This document shows, in pieces, positions 23,886-33,430 of a stretch of 64,000 bases of DNA. The notes under the pieces are model-generated. The model was not told the DNA's origin, did not search any database, and worked only from the letters and a program-made list of their open reading frames with translations. The first letter of the stretch is position 1; the number at the start of each line of letters is the position of its first letter. The DNA comes from Brevibacillus fulvus (GTDB taxonomy: Bacteria; Bacillota; Bacilli; Brevibacillales; Brevibacillaceae), in NCBI RefSeq assembly GCF_016908525.1, contig NZ_JAFBEB010000001.1, positions 312,501-376,500 of the forward strand. Direction: 5' to 3'. The position numbers and the translations under genes were made by a program.

Positions 23886-24935
23886 ATGAAAGGATTAATT
23901 TTATGCGCTGGTCGCGGGACCAGGCTTCATCCGTTTTCTTTCTCGCAGCCCAAGACGTTGCTGCCGGTAGCCAACCATCCTGTGCTGTATTATTGCATCC
24001 GAAAATTGCTGGAGATTGGGATTAATGAAATCGGCATCGTCATCCATCCATCGCAGACGCAAATTCATGAATTTGTGCAAGACGCTGCTTTTTCCGCTGC
24101 CTCGATTACCTTTATTGAACAACCGACTCCGCTCGGCATCGCCAATGCGGTGCTGCTGGCCAAACCGTTTATCGGTGATGACCCGTTTCTTTTGCTGCTG
24201 GGAGACAACTTGTTGATGGATTCCTTGCATCAGCTGCATCAGACTTTCTTGACCTCCAAGGCGGATGGCGTCGTCATGCTCAGCGAAGTCGAACGGCCGC
24301 AAGATTACGGGATTGCCGAAGTGAAGAGGGGCCGGATCGTCTCGGTGGAAGAAAAACCGCGTCATCCCAAAAGCAATTTGGCGATCATTGGCGCTTATCT
24401 GTTTACCCCGTTGATCCTGGAGGCAATTGAACAGCTGCAGCCGTCTGCGCGTGGTGAGTATGAGATTACGGATGCGATCCAAGCATTGATCCACCGCGGC
24501 TGCAAGATTACCCATACAATCGCTTTAGGCAAATATTCCGATGTCGGAACGATTGACCGCTGGCTGCAGGCAAACCGTTGGATGTTAAAGCAGGAGCTTG
24601 ATGACCAGATCGTGATCGGTGAACAAAGCATTGTGGAAAATTGCGAATTGATCGGACCAGTGCTGATCGGCAACAATTGCCGCATCGCCAACTGCAAGCT
24701 GGGGCCGTATCTGTCTGTTCAGGATGGCGTCGAATTGCTGAATTGCCACCATATCGAGGAAAGCATCTTGCTGGAAAACAGCGCGCTGATCAACATTGAC
24801 TGGACCGTGACGGAAAGTGTGTTCGGCCGTTTTTCGCGCGTAGTCGGCAACCGTCTGGCCAATCGGGGCGTATTCACTATCAGCGATAAATCGTATATTA
24901 TGCTGCCTTCCGGCTCGAAAGGGAGCGAAGCATAG
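23886..24935 (+). CDS. Sugar-1-phosphate nucleotidyltransferase (glucose-1-phosphate thymidylyltransferase-like)
   Basis: A 349-residue enzyme that joins a sugar-1-phosphate to an NTP. The N-terminal Rossmann domain has LILCAGRGTRLHPFSFSQPK with the catalytic lysine, LLLLGDNLL, and VEEKPRHPKSNLAIIGAYLF. From about residue 240 a left-handed beta-helix with hexapeptide-like repeats (LIGPVLIGNNCRI) follows. This two-domain form resembles the long RmlA-type proteins of Firmicutes and archaea; the nucleotide and sugar cannot be decided here. GGAGGTC precedes ATG 23886. It may serve a surface or spore polysaccharide. Confidence 0.85.
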   Translation: MKGLILCAGRGTRLHPFSFSQPKTLLPVANHPVLYYCIRKLLEIGINEIGIVIHPSQTQIHEFVQDAAFSAASITFIEQPTPLGIANAVLLAKPFIGDDPFLLLLGDNLLMDSLHQLHQTFLTSKADGVVMLSEVERPQDYGIAEVKRGRIVSVEEKPRHPKSNLAIIGAYLFTPLILEAIEQLQPSARGEYEITDAIQALIHRGCKITHTIALGKYSDVGTIDRWLQANRWMLKQELDDQIVIGEQSIVENCELIGPVLIGNNCRIANCKLGPYLSVQDGVELLNCHHIEESILLENSALINIDWTVTESVFGRFSRVVGNRLANRGVFTISDKSYIMLPSGSKGSEA

Positions 24936-24950
24936 GCTGTTCGTCAACGG

Positions 24951-24983
24951 AAACCTGCTTTCGCGCAGGCGAAGCAGGTTTTT
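24951..24983 (+). terminator. Terminator after the nucleotidyltransferase
   Basis: AACCTGCTT (24952-24960) pairs perfectly with AAGCAGGTT (24972-24980), followed by TTT. Confidence 0.85.
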
Positions 24984-24996
24984 GGCTTGTCTTTAT

Positions 24997-25025
24997 TTGA
25001 AGTTGCCGCTGAATTAGGCTACGAT
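24997..25025 (+). promoter_or_regulatory. Candidate promoter of pepF
   Basis: TTGAAG (24997-25002), 17 bases, TACGAT (25020-25025), directly after a terminator and 43 bases before the pepF ATG. Confidence 0.5.
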
Positions 25026-25067
25026 AGAAAAAGCAGAATGATTTTCCATAGAGGGGTGCTGCAGTTG

Positions 25068-26876
25068 ATGAACAAAACAAAAAGCTTGCCGAAACGAAAT
25101 GAATTGCCTGATGAATACAAGTGGCGTCTGGAAGATATTTATCCATCGGATGCCGAATGGGAAAAAGATGTGGAAAAAGTAAAAACGTTGACAGCACAGC
25201 TGGCCAAGATGCAAGGCACATTGGCTCAAACCGGTAAAAACCTGCTCGATGCCTTGACGCTGCAGGATGAATTGGGGAAAACGCTTGATCAAGTATTTGT
25301 CTATGCCCGGATGCGCCGCGACGAAGATAACGCCAACAGTACATATCAAGCTTTGACCGACAGGGCGATGGGCTTGAGCACGCAGGTATACAGTGCGATT
25401 TCCTACATCCAGCCGGAAATTCTCGCCATTCCGACCGAACGGTTAACGGAGCTTCAGCAGCAAGAGCCGGGACTGGCGCATTATCGCTTTTTGCTCGAAG
25501 AGATCACCAGACAAAAGCCGCATACTTTAACTGCCGCTGAAGAAGCGATTTTGGCGCAAGTCAGCGATTTGTCGGCAGCTCCCTCCACAATCTTTGGCAT
25601 GTTGAACAATGCCGATATCAAATTTCCGACGATTACCGATGAAAACGGGGAAGAAGTGGAGTTAACCAAAGGGCGCTATACGCAGTTTATGGAGAGCAAA
25701 GACCGCCGTGTGCGGAAAGAAGCGTTTGACGCTTTGTACGCCACCTATGGCAAGCACCGCAACACGATTGCCGCAACCTTGACCTCCGCCGTCAAGCGGG
25801 ATGTGTTTTACGCGCGTGTCCGGAAGTACGAGTCGGCCTTGCAAGCCGCCTTGTTTGCCGACAATATCGACGTCTCGGTCTATGACAATCTGATTGCGAC
25901 CGTCCACGAATATTTGCCATTGATGCACCGCTATGTATCTTTGCGCAAAAAGATGCTCGGATTGGATGAGTTGCATATGTACGACTTGTATGTTCCAATG
26001 GTACGGGAAGTCGAGATGGAAATCCCGTACGCCGAGGCGGTTTCCACGATCAAGGAAGCGCTGCGTCCGCTCGGTGATGACTATGGCCAAGCGCTGGAAG
26101 AAGGATTTACCTCGGGCTGGATTGATGTATATGAAAACGAAGGCAAGACAAGCGGAGCCTATTCGTGGGGAGCGTATACCACTCATCCGTATGTGTTGAT
26201 GAATTATCAGGATAACGTAAACAATATGTTTACCTTGGCGCATGAGATGGGGCATGCTTTGCACAGCTATTACTCCAACAAGACCCAGCCGTACACCTAT
26301 GCCGACTATCGCATTTTTGTGGCGGAAGTGGCTTCGACATTGAACGAAGCGTTGCTGATGCAGCATATGCTGCAAAAAACAACCGACAAACAGCAGCGGA
26401 TGTATCTCATTAACTATTATCTGGAGCAATTCCGCGGCACACTTTACCGGCAAACGATGTTCGCCGAATTTGAAAAAGCGATCCATGCCAAAGTGGAAGC
26501 AGGAGAGGCGCTCACCGCAGAAAACTTGTCGGCGTTGTATCGTGAATTGACCGTCCAGTATCATGGACCGGAGATGGTGGTCGACAGCGAGATTGATCTG
26601 GAATGGGCAAGAATTCCCCATTTCTACAACAACTTTTATGTTTACAAATATGCTACCGGTTTCTCCGCGGCAACCGCGCTGTCCCGGCAAATCTTGGAGC
26701 AAGGCAAACCAGCTGTTGACCGTTATTTAACGTTCCTCGGCAGCGGCGGTTCCGATTATCCGTTAAACTTGCTGAAGAGGGCCGGTGTCGACATGAATTC
26801 GCCGCAACCGATCCGGGAGGCGCTGGAAGTGTTCAAACAGCTGCTGGCGGAAATGGAACAGTTGGCCGGCCTGTAA
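25068..26876 (+). CDS. pepF: Oligoendopeptidase F (M3B metallopeptidase)
   Basis: A cytoplasmic zinc peptidase of 602 residues that cuts short oligopeptides. The active site is HEMGHALHSYY (near residue 395), with the downstream glutamate in FVAEVASTLNEALL. The N-terminus has the family phrase EYKWRLEDIYPSDAEWEKD. GAGGGGTG lies nine bases before ATG 25068; upstream codons in the same frame overlap the promoter and are rejected. A second, more distant M3B peptidase is encoded at 51610. The gene appears to be its own transcription unit. Confidence 0.95.
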   Translation: MNKTKSLPKRNELPDEYKWRLEDIYPSDAEWEKDVEKVKTLTAQLAKMQGTLAQTGKNLLDALTLQDELGKTLDQVFVYARMRRDEDNANSTYQALTDRAMGLSTQVYSAISYIQPEILAIPTERLTELQQQEPGLAHYRFLLEEITRQKPHTLTAAEEAILAQVSDLSAAPSTIFGMLNNADIKFPTITDENGEEVELTKGRYTQFMESKDRRVRKEAFDALYATYGKHRNTIAATLTSAVKRDVFYARVRKYESALQAALFADNIDVSVYDNLIATVHEYLPLMHRYVSLRKKMLGLDELHMYDLYVPMVREVEMEIPYAEAVSTIKEALRPLGDDYGQALEEGFTSGWIDVYENEGKTSGAYSWGAYTTHPYVLMNYQDNVNNMFTLAHEMGHALHSYYSNKTQPYTYADYRIFVAEVASTLNEALLMQHMLQKTTDKQQRMYLINYYLEQFRGTLYRQTMFAEFEKAIHAKVEAGEALTAENLSALYRELTVQYHGPEMVVDSEIDLEWARIPHFYNNFYVYKYATGFSAATALSRQILEQGKPAVDRYLTFLGSGGSDYPLNLLKRAGVDMNSPQPIREALEVFKQLLAEMEQLAGL

Positions 26877-26901
26877 TCGTCTTGACCATATGCTTGTTCG
26901 T

Positions 26902-26936
26902 TAGCCATCGGCAATTCGCCGGTGGCTATCTTGTTT
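26902..26936 (+). terminator. Weak terminator after pepF
   Basis: TAGCCATCGG (26902-26911) pairs with CCGGTGGCTA (26919-26928, with G-U pairs), followed by the T-rich TCTTGTTTG. Confidence 0.5.
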
Positions 26937-27026
26937 GTCCAGGGTCAGACTGGGTTGCACGATCAATATTGCCGGCGCATTTCGGACAGACTACCCCTAG
27001 AGATCATAGTGACAGGAGAGGATGCC

Positions 27027-28202
27027 ATGGAAGAAAAAGAACAGAGCGATTGGCTGATCTACCTGTCTCTGACCGGTTTGTTGCTGTTCGGGATGATCAC
27101 CGTTTTTAGTGCGACGCGTGCAACCTACGGCTACTATTTCGTCATCCGGCAATGTTTGTGGATCGTATTGGGGACTCTTGTTGCCGCACTGGTGAGCAAA
27201 ATGGATTATCGCTGCATGGCTCGCTACGCTCACTGGTTTTACCTCAGCGGGATTGTTTTTCTTGTTTCCTTGTTTTTGCTGGGCAAACGGGTAAATGGGG
27301 CGACAAGTTGGCTCGATCTTGGCTTTTTGCGCTTGCAACCGTCCGAGTTGACACGGTTGACGACATTGTTCATGTTGGCGCGAGTTTATGAACAGAAGAA
27401 GGGGATATGCCAATCGTGGACAGAACTGGTCCAAGTAGGCGCGCTTTTATCGATTCCCACCGTGCTGATTTTGCTGCAACCCGATCTTGGCATGTCGCTC
27501 ATCTATTGTTCGCTCCTGGTTTGTTTTTTCGTGCTGACACAGCTCCCCCCCAAATTTCATTTCGCCTTGTTCGCCATTCTCATCTTGTTTTTTCTGTTGC
27601 TCGGCGGCTTGTACCTTTATACGCCTGAGCTGTTCTTTCGCCTGATACGTCCCCATCAATGGGAACGGCTGACTTCGTTTCTGCATCCGGAAAGCGACCC
27701 ATTGGGCAGCGGCTTTCAATATATGCAAGCGCGAAAACTGGTTGGCAGCGGCCAGTTGGGCGGCATGGGCATGTTCTACCTGCTTGCGGCCCAAGGTACG
27801 AAACTCCCGGAACAGCATACCGATTTTATATTCGCGGTTGTCGCCCAGGAGTGGGGCTTCATCGGCGCCAGTTGCTTATTGCTGCTTTACTTCCTGCTGT
27901 TGTATCGGCTGATTCAATGGGCGATGCGAACACCCGATCCTTTCGCCGCTTTTTTTATCAGCGGCTTGGTGACGATGTGGAGCTTTCAAATCTTTGTCAA
28001 TATCGGTATGAACATTGGTCTGAGTCCGATCACTGGTCTGACTTTGCCGTTTATCAGCTATGGGGGCAGTTCGCTGCTCTCCAATCTGATCGGATTCGCT
28101 TTGGCCGTCTGTATGAGAAAACCGCCGCCGCTGTGGGAGTTGGAAGAAAAAGAAGCCGAAGAACTTCAAAGACTGTCTCGCCAGCCGATTCGAAACAAGT
28201 GA
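27027..28202 (+). CDS. SEDS peptidoglycan polymerase (FtsW/RodA/SpoVE family)
   Basis: A polytopic membrane protein of 391 residues with about ten hydrophobic segments. SEDS proteins polymerise lipid II into glycan strands with a class B PBP. Visible family marks are LLQPDLGMSLIY, SDPLGSGFQYMQAR with the likely catalytic aspartate region, LPEQHTDFIFAVVAQEWGF and the final FISYGGSS motif. The LPEQHTDFIF form resembles RodA and its paralogues, but FtsW and SpoVE cannot be excluded and no partner PBP is nearby. ATG 27027 follows ACAGGAGAGG. Earlier in-frame codons have no ribosome binding site. Confidence 0.9.
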   Translation: MEEKEQSDWLIYLSLTGLLLFGMITVFSATRATYGYYFVIRQCLWIVLGTLVAALVSKMDYRCMARYAHWFYLSGIVFLVSLFLLGKRVNGATSWLDLGFLRLQPSELTRLTTLFMLARVYEQKKGICQSWTELVQVGALLSIPTVLILLQPDLGMSLIYCSLLVCFFVLTQLPPKFHFALFAILILFFLLLGGLYLYTPELFFRLIRPHQWERLTSFLHPESDPLGSGFQYMQARKLVGSGQLGGMGMFYLLAAQGTKLPEQHTDFIFAVVAQEWGFIGASCLLLLYFLLLYRLIQWAMRTPDPFAAFFISGLVTMWSFQIFVNIGMNIGLSPITGLTLPFISYGGSSLLSNLIGFALAVCMRKPPPLWELEEKEAEELQRLSRQPIRNK

Positions 28203-28229
28203 GGAGCAGCCTGTCATCTCCTCGCTTTT
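28199..28229 (+). terminator. Terminator overlapping the SEDS gene stop
   Basis: GAGGAG (28201-28206) pairs with CTCCTC (28218-28223), extended by flanking pairs and followed by GCTTTTTCTTT. The stop codon lies at the base of the stem. Confidence 0.7.
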
Positions 28230-28324
28230 TCTTTGCTTTCCCGCCATTTTTCAGTAGAATGGTAAACAAGAAACCTGTATAAGTTTGCCATTTTATCGAT
28301 ACCAGGGTGAGAGGAGAAGGATAG

Positions 28325-29113
28325 ATGGACTTGCAATTAACAGGACGGACAGCGATCGTTTTGGCTTCAACAAAAGGCTTGGGAAAAGCGACAGCGTTGG
28401 CATTGGCTGCCGAAGGGGCAAAAGTCGCCATATCGGGCAGAGACGAGGCAGCGTTGGCGGCAGTGGCTGAGCAAATAGAAAGGATCTCTGGTCAAGCCCC
28501 GCTGGCGATTCGCACCGATGTGACAAAGGCGGAACAAATTGAACAGCTGGTGAAAGAGACTGCTGAGCGTTTCGGTTCGGTTGATATTTTGATCAACAAT
28601 GCTGGCGGACCCAAAGCGGGCACATTTGACCAGATGAGCGATGAAGACTGGCAAAACGCGTTTGAACTGAATTTGCTCAGCTTTGTTCGGGCGATTCGCG
28701 CTGTTTTGCCTTACATGAGAAAGCAGCAGTTTGGCCGGATCGTCAATTTTGCCTCTTCTTCTTTCAAGCAACCGTTGGACAATCTGATTTTGTCCAATAC
28801 GTTCCGGACGGGGATTATCGGGTTGGCCAAAACATTGTCGAGTGAATTAGGCCCAGACGGAATCCTGATCAACACGATTGGTCCCGGGCGGATTGCGACC
28901 GACCGGGTAGCTTCCTTGGACCAATTGAAAGCACAGCAAGAGCAGACAACGATGGATCAAGTTCGGACACAAATCGAGCAGACGATTCCGCTGGGCCGTT
29001 ACGGACAGCCTGAGGAATTTGCCCGTGTCGCAACTTTCCTTGCTTCTCCGGCGAACAGCTACGTCACTGGCCAAGCGTTGCTGGTAGACGGCGGGATGGT
29101 GAAAGCGATTTAA
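28325..29113 (+). CDS. Atypical short-chain dehydrogenase/reductase
   Basis: A 262-residue SDR-fold protein. The nucleotide motif reads [11 protein letters not shown], then [21 protein letters not shown] and the late PGRIATDR and [10 protein letters not shown]. In usual SDRs the active site is S-x12-Y-x3-K. Here the region after FASSSFKQP reads [14 protein letters not shown], so the Tyr and Lys positions are not conserved. A subfamily with this SNTxRTG pattern is annotated as 3-oxoacyl-ACP reductase-like in Firmicutes. Substrate is unknown. GAGGAGAAGG precedes the ATG. It is followed after 22 bases by the yajQ-like gene. Confidence 0.85.
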   Translation: MDLQLTGRTAIVLASTKGLGKATALALAAEGAKVAISGRDEAALAAVAEQIERISGQAPLAIRTDVTKAEQIEQLVKETAERFGSVDILINNAGGPKAGTFDQMSDEDWQNAFELNLLSFVRAIRAVLPYMRKQQFGRIVNFASSSFKQPLDNLILSNTFRTGIIGLAKTLSSELGPDGILINTIGPGRIATDRVASLDQLKAQQEQTTMDQVRTQIEQTIPLGRYGQPEEFARVATFLASPANSYVTGQALLVDGGMVKAI

Positions 29114-29135
29114 GCCGAAAGGGGGCAGGAATAAG

Positions 29136-29627
29136 ATGAGTAAAGAGAGCTCATTTGACATCGTATCCCAGATCGATTTCGCAGAGGTGAGCAATGCGGT
29201 CAACATTGCATTGAAGGAAATTGAAAACCGGTTTGATTTCAAGGGAAGCAAAAGCGGGATCACCTTGGAAAAAGAAGAGCTTGTCTTAACGTCGGATGAT
29301 GAATTCAAACTGGGTCAGCTTAAAGATGTCCTGTTGGGCAAGTTGATCAAACGCAACGTCTCGATTAAAAACCTTGACTATGGGAAAATCGAACCGGCCA
29401 GCGGGGGAACGGTCAGGCAGCGGGTGAAACTGATTCAGGGGATCGATAAAGAAAACGCGAAAAAGATTAACACCTTGATCAAAGAAACCGGCGTCAAAGT
29501 TAAGACGCAAATCCAGGATGATCAAATCCGCGTCATCGGGAAGAGCAAGGATGAACTGCAGCAAGTGATTGCCGCGTTGCGCAAAGCGGATTTGCCAATT
29601 GAGTTGCAATTTATCAATTATCGCTGA
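29136..29627 (+). CDS. YajQ-family nucleotide-binding protein
   Basis: A 163-residue cytoplasmic protein, full length for UPF0234. Family features are [47 protein letters not shown] and the C-terminal ELQFINYR. Family members have two RNA-binding-like folds, bind nucleotides, and in Xanthomonas a member acts as a c-di-GMP effector. Whether that holds here is unknown, though a GGDEF/HD-GYP protein is encoded at 48.3 kb. AAAGGGGG precedes ATG 29136; it is probably co-transcribed with the SDR gene. Confidence 0.93.
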   Translation: MSKESSFDIVSQIDFAEVSNAVNIALKEIENRFDFKGSKSGITLEKEELVLTSDDEFKLGQLKDVLLGKLIKRNVSIKNLDYGKIEPASGGTVRQRVKLIQGIDKENAKKINTLIKETGVKVKTQIQDDQIRVIGKSKDELQQVIAALRKADLPIELQFINYR

Positions 29628-29722
29628 TTTTTCCGTGACGAGTTGATTCTATTTTTTCTCTTTTTGGCGTATGCATGTACAAAAAGGGGTACATCCTCCT
29701 GACAGAAAGGGAGAGTAGAATC

Positions 29723-30184
29723 ATGAAAGTAATGATTATCAGCTTACGCAGCTTAATCATCGGAGCCATCGTAGTCTTTTTCGTCCTGATCGCTGGTATT
29801 GTATTCTTGCTGCAAGATCCGCTCGATGTTTCCAGTTCCTATTTACCGGAAGCGGAGAGTGTTCCTGCGTCCAGCGATTACGTTGAACCGTTCTCTTCAG
29901 AAAAACCGGAGCTAGCCCTGGATGTCAATGTCGACGGAACAACGGCAGATGTGAAGCTGATCACGCAAAACTTCACGTTTGTCGATGATGAGGCGGAATC
30001 AGTCGAACACGGAAAAGGGCATGCGCATGTGTATCTGGATGGGAAACTGGTGGCAATGACGCACAATCCGGAATTTGTAGTGAAAAATCTGCCCGAAGGT
30101 GAACATGAACTGCGTGTCGAATTGACTTACGGAAATCACATGCCTTATAAGGTAGAACGAGTCCAGCTGATCAATGTAAAGTAG
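29723..30184 (+). CDS. Small exported or membrane-anchored protein, unknown
   Basis: A 153-residue protein with an N-terminal hydrophobic segment (about residues 8-30, LIIGAIVVFFVLIAGIVFLL) and an external beta-rich part. That part contains HGKGHAHVYLDGKLVA and LPEGEHELRVELTYGNH, resembling Ig-like His-containing domains in bacterial exported proteins (DUF4399-type), which may bind metal. ATG 29723 is chosen because AAAGGGAGAG lies before it; the in-frame ATG at 29675 has none. A strong terminator follows. Confidence 0.75.
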   Translation: MKVMIISLRSLIIGAIVVFFVLIAGIVFLLQDPLDVSSSYLPEAESVPASSDYVEPFSSEKPELALDVNVDGTTADVKLITQNFTFVDDEAESVEHGKGHAHVYLDGKLVAMTHNPEFVVKNLPEGEHELRVELTYGNHMPYKVERVQLINVK

Positions 30185-30190
30185 GCATGC

Positions 30191-30221
30191 AAGGTGTCTC
30201 CATGGGAGGCACCTTTTTTTT
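30191..30221 (+). terminator. Terminator after the small exported protein
   Basis: AAGGTGTCTCC (30191-30201) pairs with GGAGGCACCTT (30205-30215, one G-U pair), followed by a long T run. Confidence 0.9.
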
Positions 30222-30255
30222 GCTGAACGAACAAGGGGAGTGAACTTGCCGCAAC

Positions 30256-30286
30256 AAAAAAAGGCTGCCGGGCTTCCCCGACAACC
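30256..30286 (-). terminator. Terminator of leuCD
   Basis: On the minus strand GGTTGTCGGG pairs with CCCGGCAGCC (plus 30286-30277 and 30272-30263), followed by seven T. Confidence 0.9.
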
Positions 30287-30318
30287 TGGACATCCTATAT
30301 ATTTGTCCCAAACCGGCT

Positions 30319-30909
30319 TTATTTGTTATGGGCGGCTTCATAGGCCGCAATCTTATCCTCATGCACCAACGTCAGGCCGATGTCATCCAAACCATTAAGC
30401 AAGCAGTATCTGCGGTATTCATCGACTTCGAACGAGTAGGAAAGACCCGAGGAGTCGGAAATGGTTTGTGCCTGCAAGTCAACGGTTAAGGCGTATCCTT
30501 CCTCGGCGCGGGAACGATTGAACAGTTCGTCTACCTGTTCTTCCGCCAGTTTGATCGGCAGGATGCCATTTTTGAAACAGTTGTTGTAAAAAATATCAGC
30601 GAAAGAGGGAGCGATGATCACGCGGAAGCCGTAATCCAGCAAGGCCCAGGGGGCATGTTCACGCGACGAACCGCAGCCAAAGTTGTTGCGAGCCAGCAAG
30701 ATGGTAGCGTCTTTGTAGCGCGGCTGATTCAAGACGAACGATTCAATCGGTTCTCCTTCGGGAGTAAAGCGCCATTCGTAGAACAAAAATTGGCCAAAGC
30801 CAGTGCGTTCAATGCGTTTCAAAAACTGTTTCGGGATAATCGCGTCGGTATCTACATTGACACGGTCAAGCGGTGCAGCCAGACCGGTAACAGTGACAAA
30901 TGGCTTCAT
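30319..30909 (-). CDS. leuD: 3-isopropylmalate dehydratase small subunit
   Basis: LeuD is the small, swivelling subunit that with LeuC isomerises 2- to 3-isopropylmalate in leucine synthesis. The 196-residue protein shows [18 protein letters not shown] at the start and the [13 protein letters not shown] substrate loop near residue 75. I start it at ATG 30909 because AAGGAGG lies seven bases ahead and the ATG overlaps the leuC stop (ATGA). Upstream codons lie inside leuC. leuA and leuB are not in the window. Confidence 0.95.
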   Translation of the reverse strand: MKPFVTVTGLAAPLDRVNVDTDAIIPKQFLKRIERTGFGQFLFYEWRFTPEGEPIESFVLNQPRYKDATILLARNNFGCGSSREHAPWALLDYGFRVIIAPSFADIFYNNCFKNGILPIKLAEEQVDELFNRSRAEEGYALTVDLQAQTISDSSGLSYSFEVDEYRRYCLLNGLDDIGLTLVHEDKIAAYEAAHNK

Positions 30910-32333
30910 TGAAAGACCTCCTTGGTTGCATCTGCTTTCCATTCACGGACATCGACAAAATGTCCTGCAATCGCTGCGGCGGCGGCCATTTCCGGACTGA
31001 CCAGGTGAGTGCGTCCGCCCCGGCCTTGACGTCCTTCAAAGTTGCGGTTGGACGTAGAAGCGCAGCGCTCGCCAGATTGCAGAATGTCCGGATTCATCGC
31101 CAAACACATCGAACAGCCCGACTCACGCCATTCAAAACCGGCTTCGCGGAAAATTTGGTCAAGCCCTTCCTGTTCCGCCAAATGTTTGACCGCTTGCGAA
31201 CCCGGAACGACGATCGCATTGACATGAGCAGCCACCTTGCGTCCTTTGGCAACGGATGCGGCTTTGCGCAAGTCCTCGATTCGCCCGTTGGTACAAGAAC
31301 CGATGAAGACGCGGTCGATCTTGATCTCGCTCATCGGCGTGCCCGGAGTCAAGCCCATGTAAGCGAGCGCGTCTTCTGCCGCCTTGCGTTCGGCAGGGGA
31401 GGCAAACGATGCCGGTTCCGGCACTCTTCCGGTAATATCCGTACCCATGCCCGGACTTGTCCCCCACGTTACTTGCGGGGCGATCGTAGAAGCATCGATT
31501 TCCACATAGGCATCATATGTTGCGCCCGGGTCCGTGCAAAGCTGTTTCCATTTTTCCACAGCTGCGAGGAAATCTTCCCCTTGTGGGACGTAGCGTCTGC
31601 CTTTCAAATAGGCGAAGGTGGTCTCATCGGGAGCGATCAGTCCGGCGCGCGCACCGGCTTCAATCGACATATTGCAAACGGTCATGCGTTCTTCCATCGT
31701 CAGCTTGCGGATCGCTTCACCGGTATATTCAACCACATAACCAGTGGCAAAAGCGGTTCCGAATTTTGCGATAATCGCTAAAATTAAGTCTTTTGCGCCG
31801 ACGCCGAAAGGAAGATCGCCTTTGACCCGAACTTCCATCGTTTTCGGTTTGTGTTGCTGCAAACATTGGGTAGCGAGAACATGCTCCACTTCGCTCGTTC
31901 CGATTCCGAAGGCGAGGGCGCCAAAAGCTCCATGGGTTGATGTATGGCTGTCGCCGCAAACGATCGTTTTTCCCGGATGGGTCAAGCCCAGTTCCGGTCC
32001 GATGACATGGACAATCCCTTGGTCCGGACTGTTCAAATCAGCCAGCGGAATGCCAAACTCGGCGCAATTGGCAGTCAATGTTTCCATTTGTTGTTTGGAG
32101 ATCGGGTCCTTTACCTGAAACCGATCGGTTGTCGGTACATTGTGGTCCATGGTGGCAAAGGTCAGATCAGGGCGGCGTACTTTACGCCCAGCGAGGCGCA
32201 AACCTTCGAAAGCTTGCGGTGAGGTCACTTCGTGCACCAGATGCAGATCGATATAGAGCAAGCTCGGTTTGCCCGGTTCAGCGTGGATTTCATGCTGCTC
32301 CCAAATTTTCTCAATGATTGTGCGTGGTGCCAT
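30906..32333 (-). CDS. leuC: 3-isopropylmalate dehydratase large subunit
   Basis: LeuC carries the [4Fe-4S] cluster of isopropylmalate isomerase, an aconitase-family enzyme. The 475-residue protein has [19 protein letters not shown] near residue 125, the cluster cysteines in [13 protein letters not shown] and [13 protein letters not shown], and an N-terminal [19 protein letters not shown] precedes ATG 32333. It is first in the leuCD pair and is transcribed away from a LysR-type regulator, whose gene starts 117 bases away, so that regulator probably controls it. Confidence 0.96.
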   Translation of the reverse strand: MAPRTIIEKIWEQHEIHAEPGKPSLLYIDLHLVHEVTSPQAFEGLRLAGRKVRRPDLTFATMDHNVPTTDRFQVKDPISKQQMETLTANCAEFGIPLADLNSPDQGIVHVIGPELGLTHPGKTIVCGDSHTSTHGAFGALAFGIGTSEVEHVLATQCLQQHKPKTMEVRVKGDLPFGVGAKDLILAIIAKFGTAFATGYVVEYTGEAIRKLTMEERMTVCNMSIEAGARAGLIAPDETTFAYLKGRRYVPQGEDFLAAVEKWKQLCTDPGATYDAYVEIDASTIAPQVTWGTSPGMGTDITGRVPEPASFASPAERKAAEDALAYMGLTPGTPMSEIKIDRVFIGSCTNGRIEDLRKAASVAKGRKVAAHVNAIVVPGSQAVKHLAEQEGLDQIFREAGFEWRESGCSMCLAMNPDILQSGERCASTSNRNFEGRQGRGGRTHLVSPEMAAAAAIAGHFVDVREWKADATKEVFQ

Positions 32334-32380
32334 GGAATCGTCCTCCTTCTGCGTACTACAGCTTATATAAGAGTTTTACC

Positions 32381-32410
32381 ATGACAGCTTGCATAGATCA
32401 AAGATATAAT
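32381..32410 (+). promoter_or_regulatory. Candidate promoter of the lysR gene in the leuC-lysR intergenic region
   Basis: ATGACA (32381-32386), 18 bases, then perfect TATAAT (32405-32410). Downstream at 32415-32438 ATAAG and CTTAT form a spaced inverted repeat that could be the regulator site. The 117-bp gap must also hold the leuC promoter. Confidence 0.5.
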
Positions 32411-32450
32411 AGTTATAAGTGATATAGGTTATGCTTATAGGGAGGAAAAC

Positions 32451-33329
32451 ATGGAACTTCGACAGATTAAATATGTCCTCGCCGTCGCTGAAGAGCGCAG
32501 CTTCTCCAAAGCGGCCAACAAGTTGCATCTGGCTCAGCCTTCATTGAGCCAGCAGATCGGCAAACTGGAAAAGATGCTGGGCGTCGTTCTGTTCCATCGT
32601 TTGCCGCAGCAGTTGGAATTGACGGATGCCGGCGAGCGGTTTGTCCAGGTGGCGCAATCTTTGCTCGATCAAACGGAGAGCCTGGAGCGGGAAATGCGCG
32701 CGTTTGCCAATGGCGATACGGGCCGGCTGATTGTCGGCAGCTTGCCCAACACGGGCGCTTATGTGATGCCGGAAGCGATCTCCCGGTTTACCCAGCAGTT
32801 CCCCCATGTCGAACTTCAGTTGGTTGAAGAGACGTCCAGTCAATTAGAGCAATTGCTGGTCCGAGGAAAAATTGATCTGAGCCTGCTGACATTGCCGATT
32901 GAGAATCCGCTGATCGTGACCGAACCTTCGATTCACGAAGAAATTTATTTGGCCGTCCCTCCGCAGCATCCCATCGCCGCGCAGTCGGAAGTCGATCTGG
33001 CAACTTTGGCCGCGGAGCCGTTCATCCTCTTGAAAGAGGGGCAAGGATTTCGGCAGATCTCATTGACATTGTGTGAGCAAGCCGGGTTCAGTCCCCGGAT
33101 CGTGTTTGAAAGCAGCAACATCCAAACCGTGCAATCGTTGGTTGCCGCGGGAATGGGATTTTCGTTTGCGCCGCAGATGATTGCCCAGTCGCCTTGGGTC
33201 GCCATTCCGCCCGTCTACGTCCGCCTGCGGACTCGCCCGGAACGAATGCTGGTCGTCGCCTATCGCAAGGATCGCCATTTGACGAAGCCGGCCGCTGCAT
33301 TTATCCAATTATTGCGCCGAGAGGAGTAA
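32451..33329 (+). CDS. LysR-family transcriptional regulator, likely of leuCD
   Basis: A 292-residue regulator with an N-terminal winged helix (residues 1-60: MELRQIKYVLAVAEERSFSK, then ANKLHLAQPSLSQQIGKLE) and a two-lobed effector domain from about 90 (IVGSLPNTGAYVMPEAI). LysR proteins usually act on a divergent target and repress themselves; here that target is leuCD, so an intermediate of leucine synthesis is a plausible effector, by analogy. GGGAGG precedes the ATG. It also resembles CysB/CynR-type members, and the ligand cannot be read from the sequence. Confidence 0.9.
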   Translation: MELRQIKYVLAVAEERSFSKAANKLHLAQPSLSQQIGKLEKMLGVVLFHRLPQQLELTDAGERFVQVAQSLLDQTESLEREMRAFANGDTGRLIVGSLPNTGAYVMPEAISRFTQQFPHVELQLVEETSSQLEQLLVRGKIDLSLLTLPIENPLIVTEPSIHEEIYLAVPPQHPIAAQSEVDLATLAAEPFILLKEGQGFRQISLTLCEQAGFSPRIVFESSNIQTVQSLVAAGMGFSFAPQMIAQSPWVAIPPVYVRLRTRPERMLVVAYRKDRHLTKPAAAFIQLLRREE

Positions 33330-33389
33330 CGGGACGAATGGGGGAAGTGCGGGAAAGTGCCGTCCCCTGCGGACAACGGAGGCGAATTT

Positions 33390-33398
33390 TGGTACACT
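33390..33398 (+). promoter_or_regulatory. Candidate extended -10 promoter of the thioredoxin-like gene
   Basis: TG-G-TACACT at 33390-33398, 33 bases before the ATG at 33431. It follows a hairpin formed by GGGACG and CGTCCC (33331-33365) downstream of the lysR stop. No clear -35. Confidence 0.35.
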
Positions 33399-33430
33399 GA
33401 TCATAAAGCAGGGAGAAAGGAAGGATTGTC

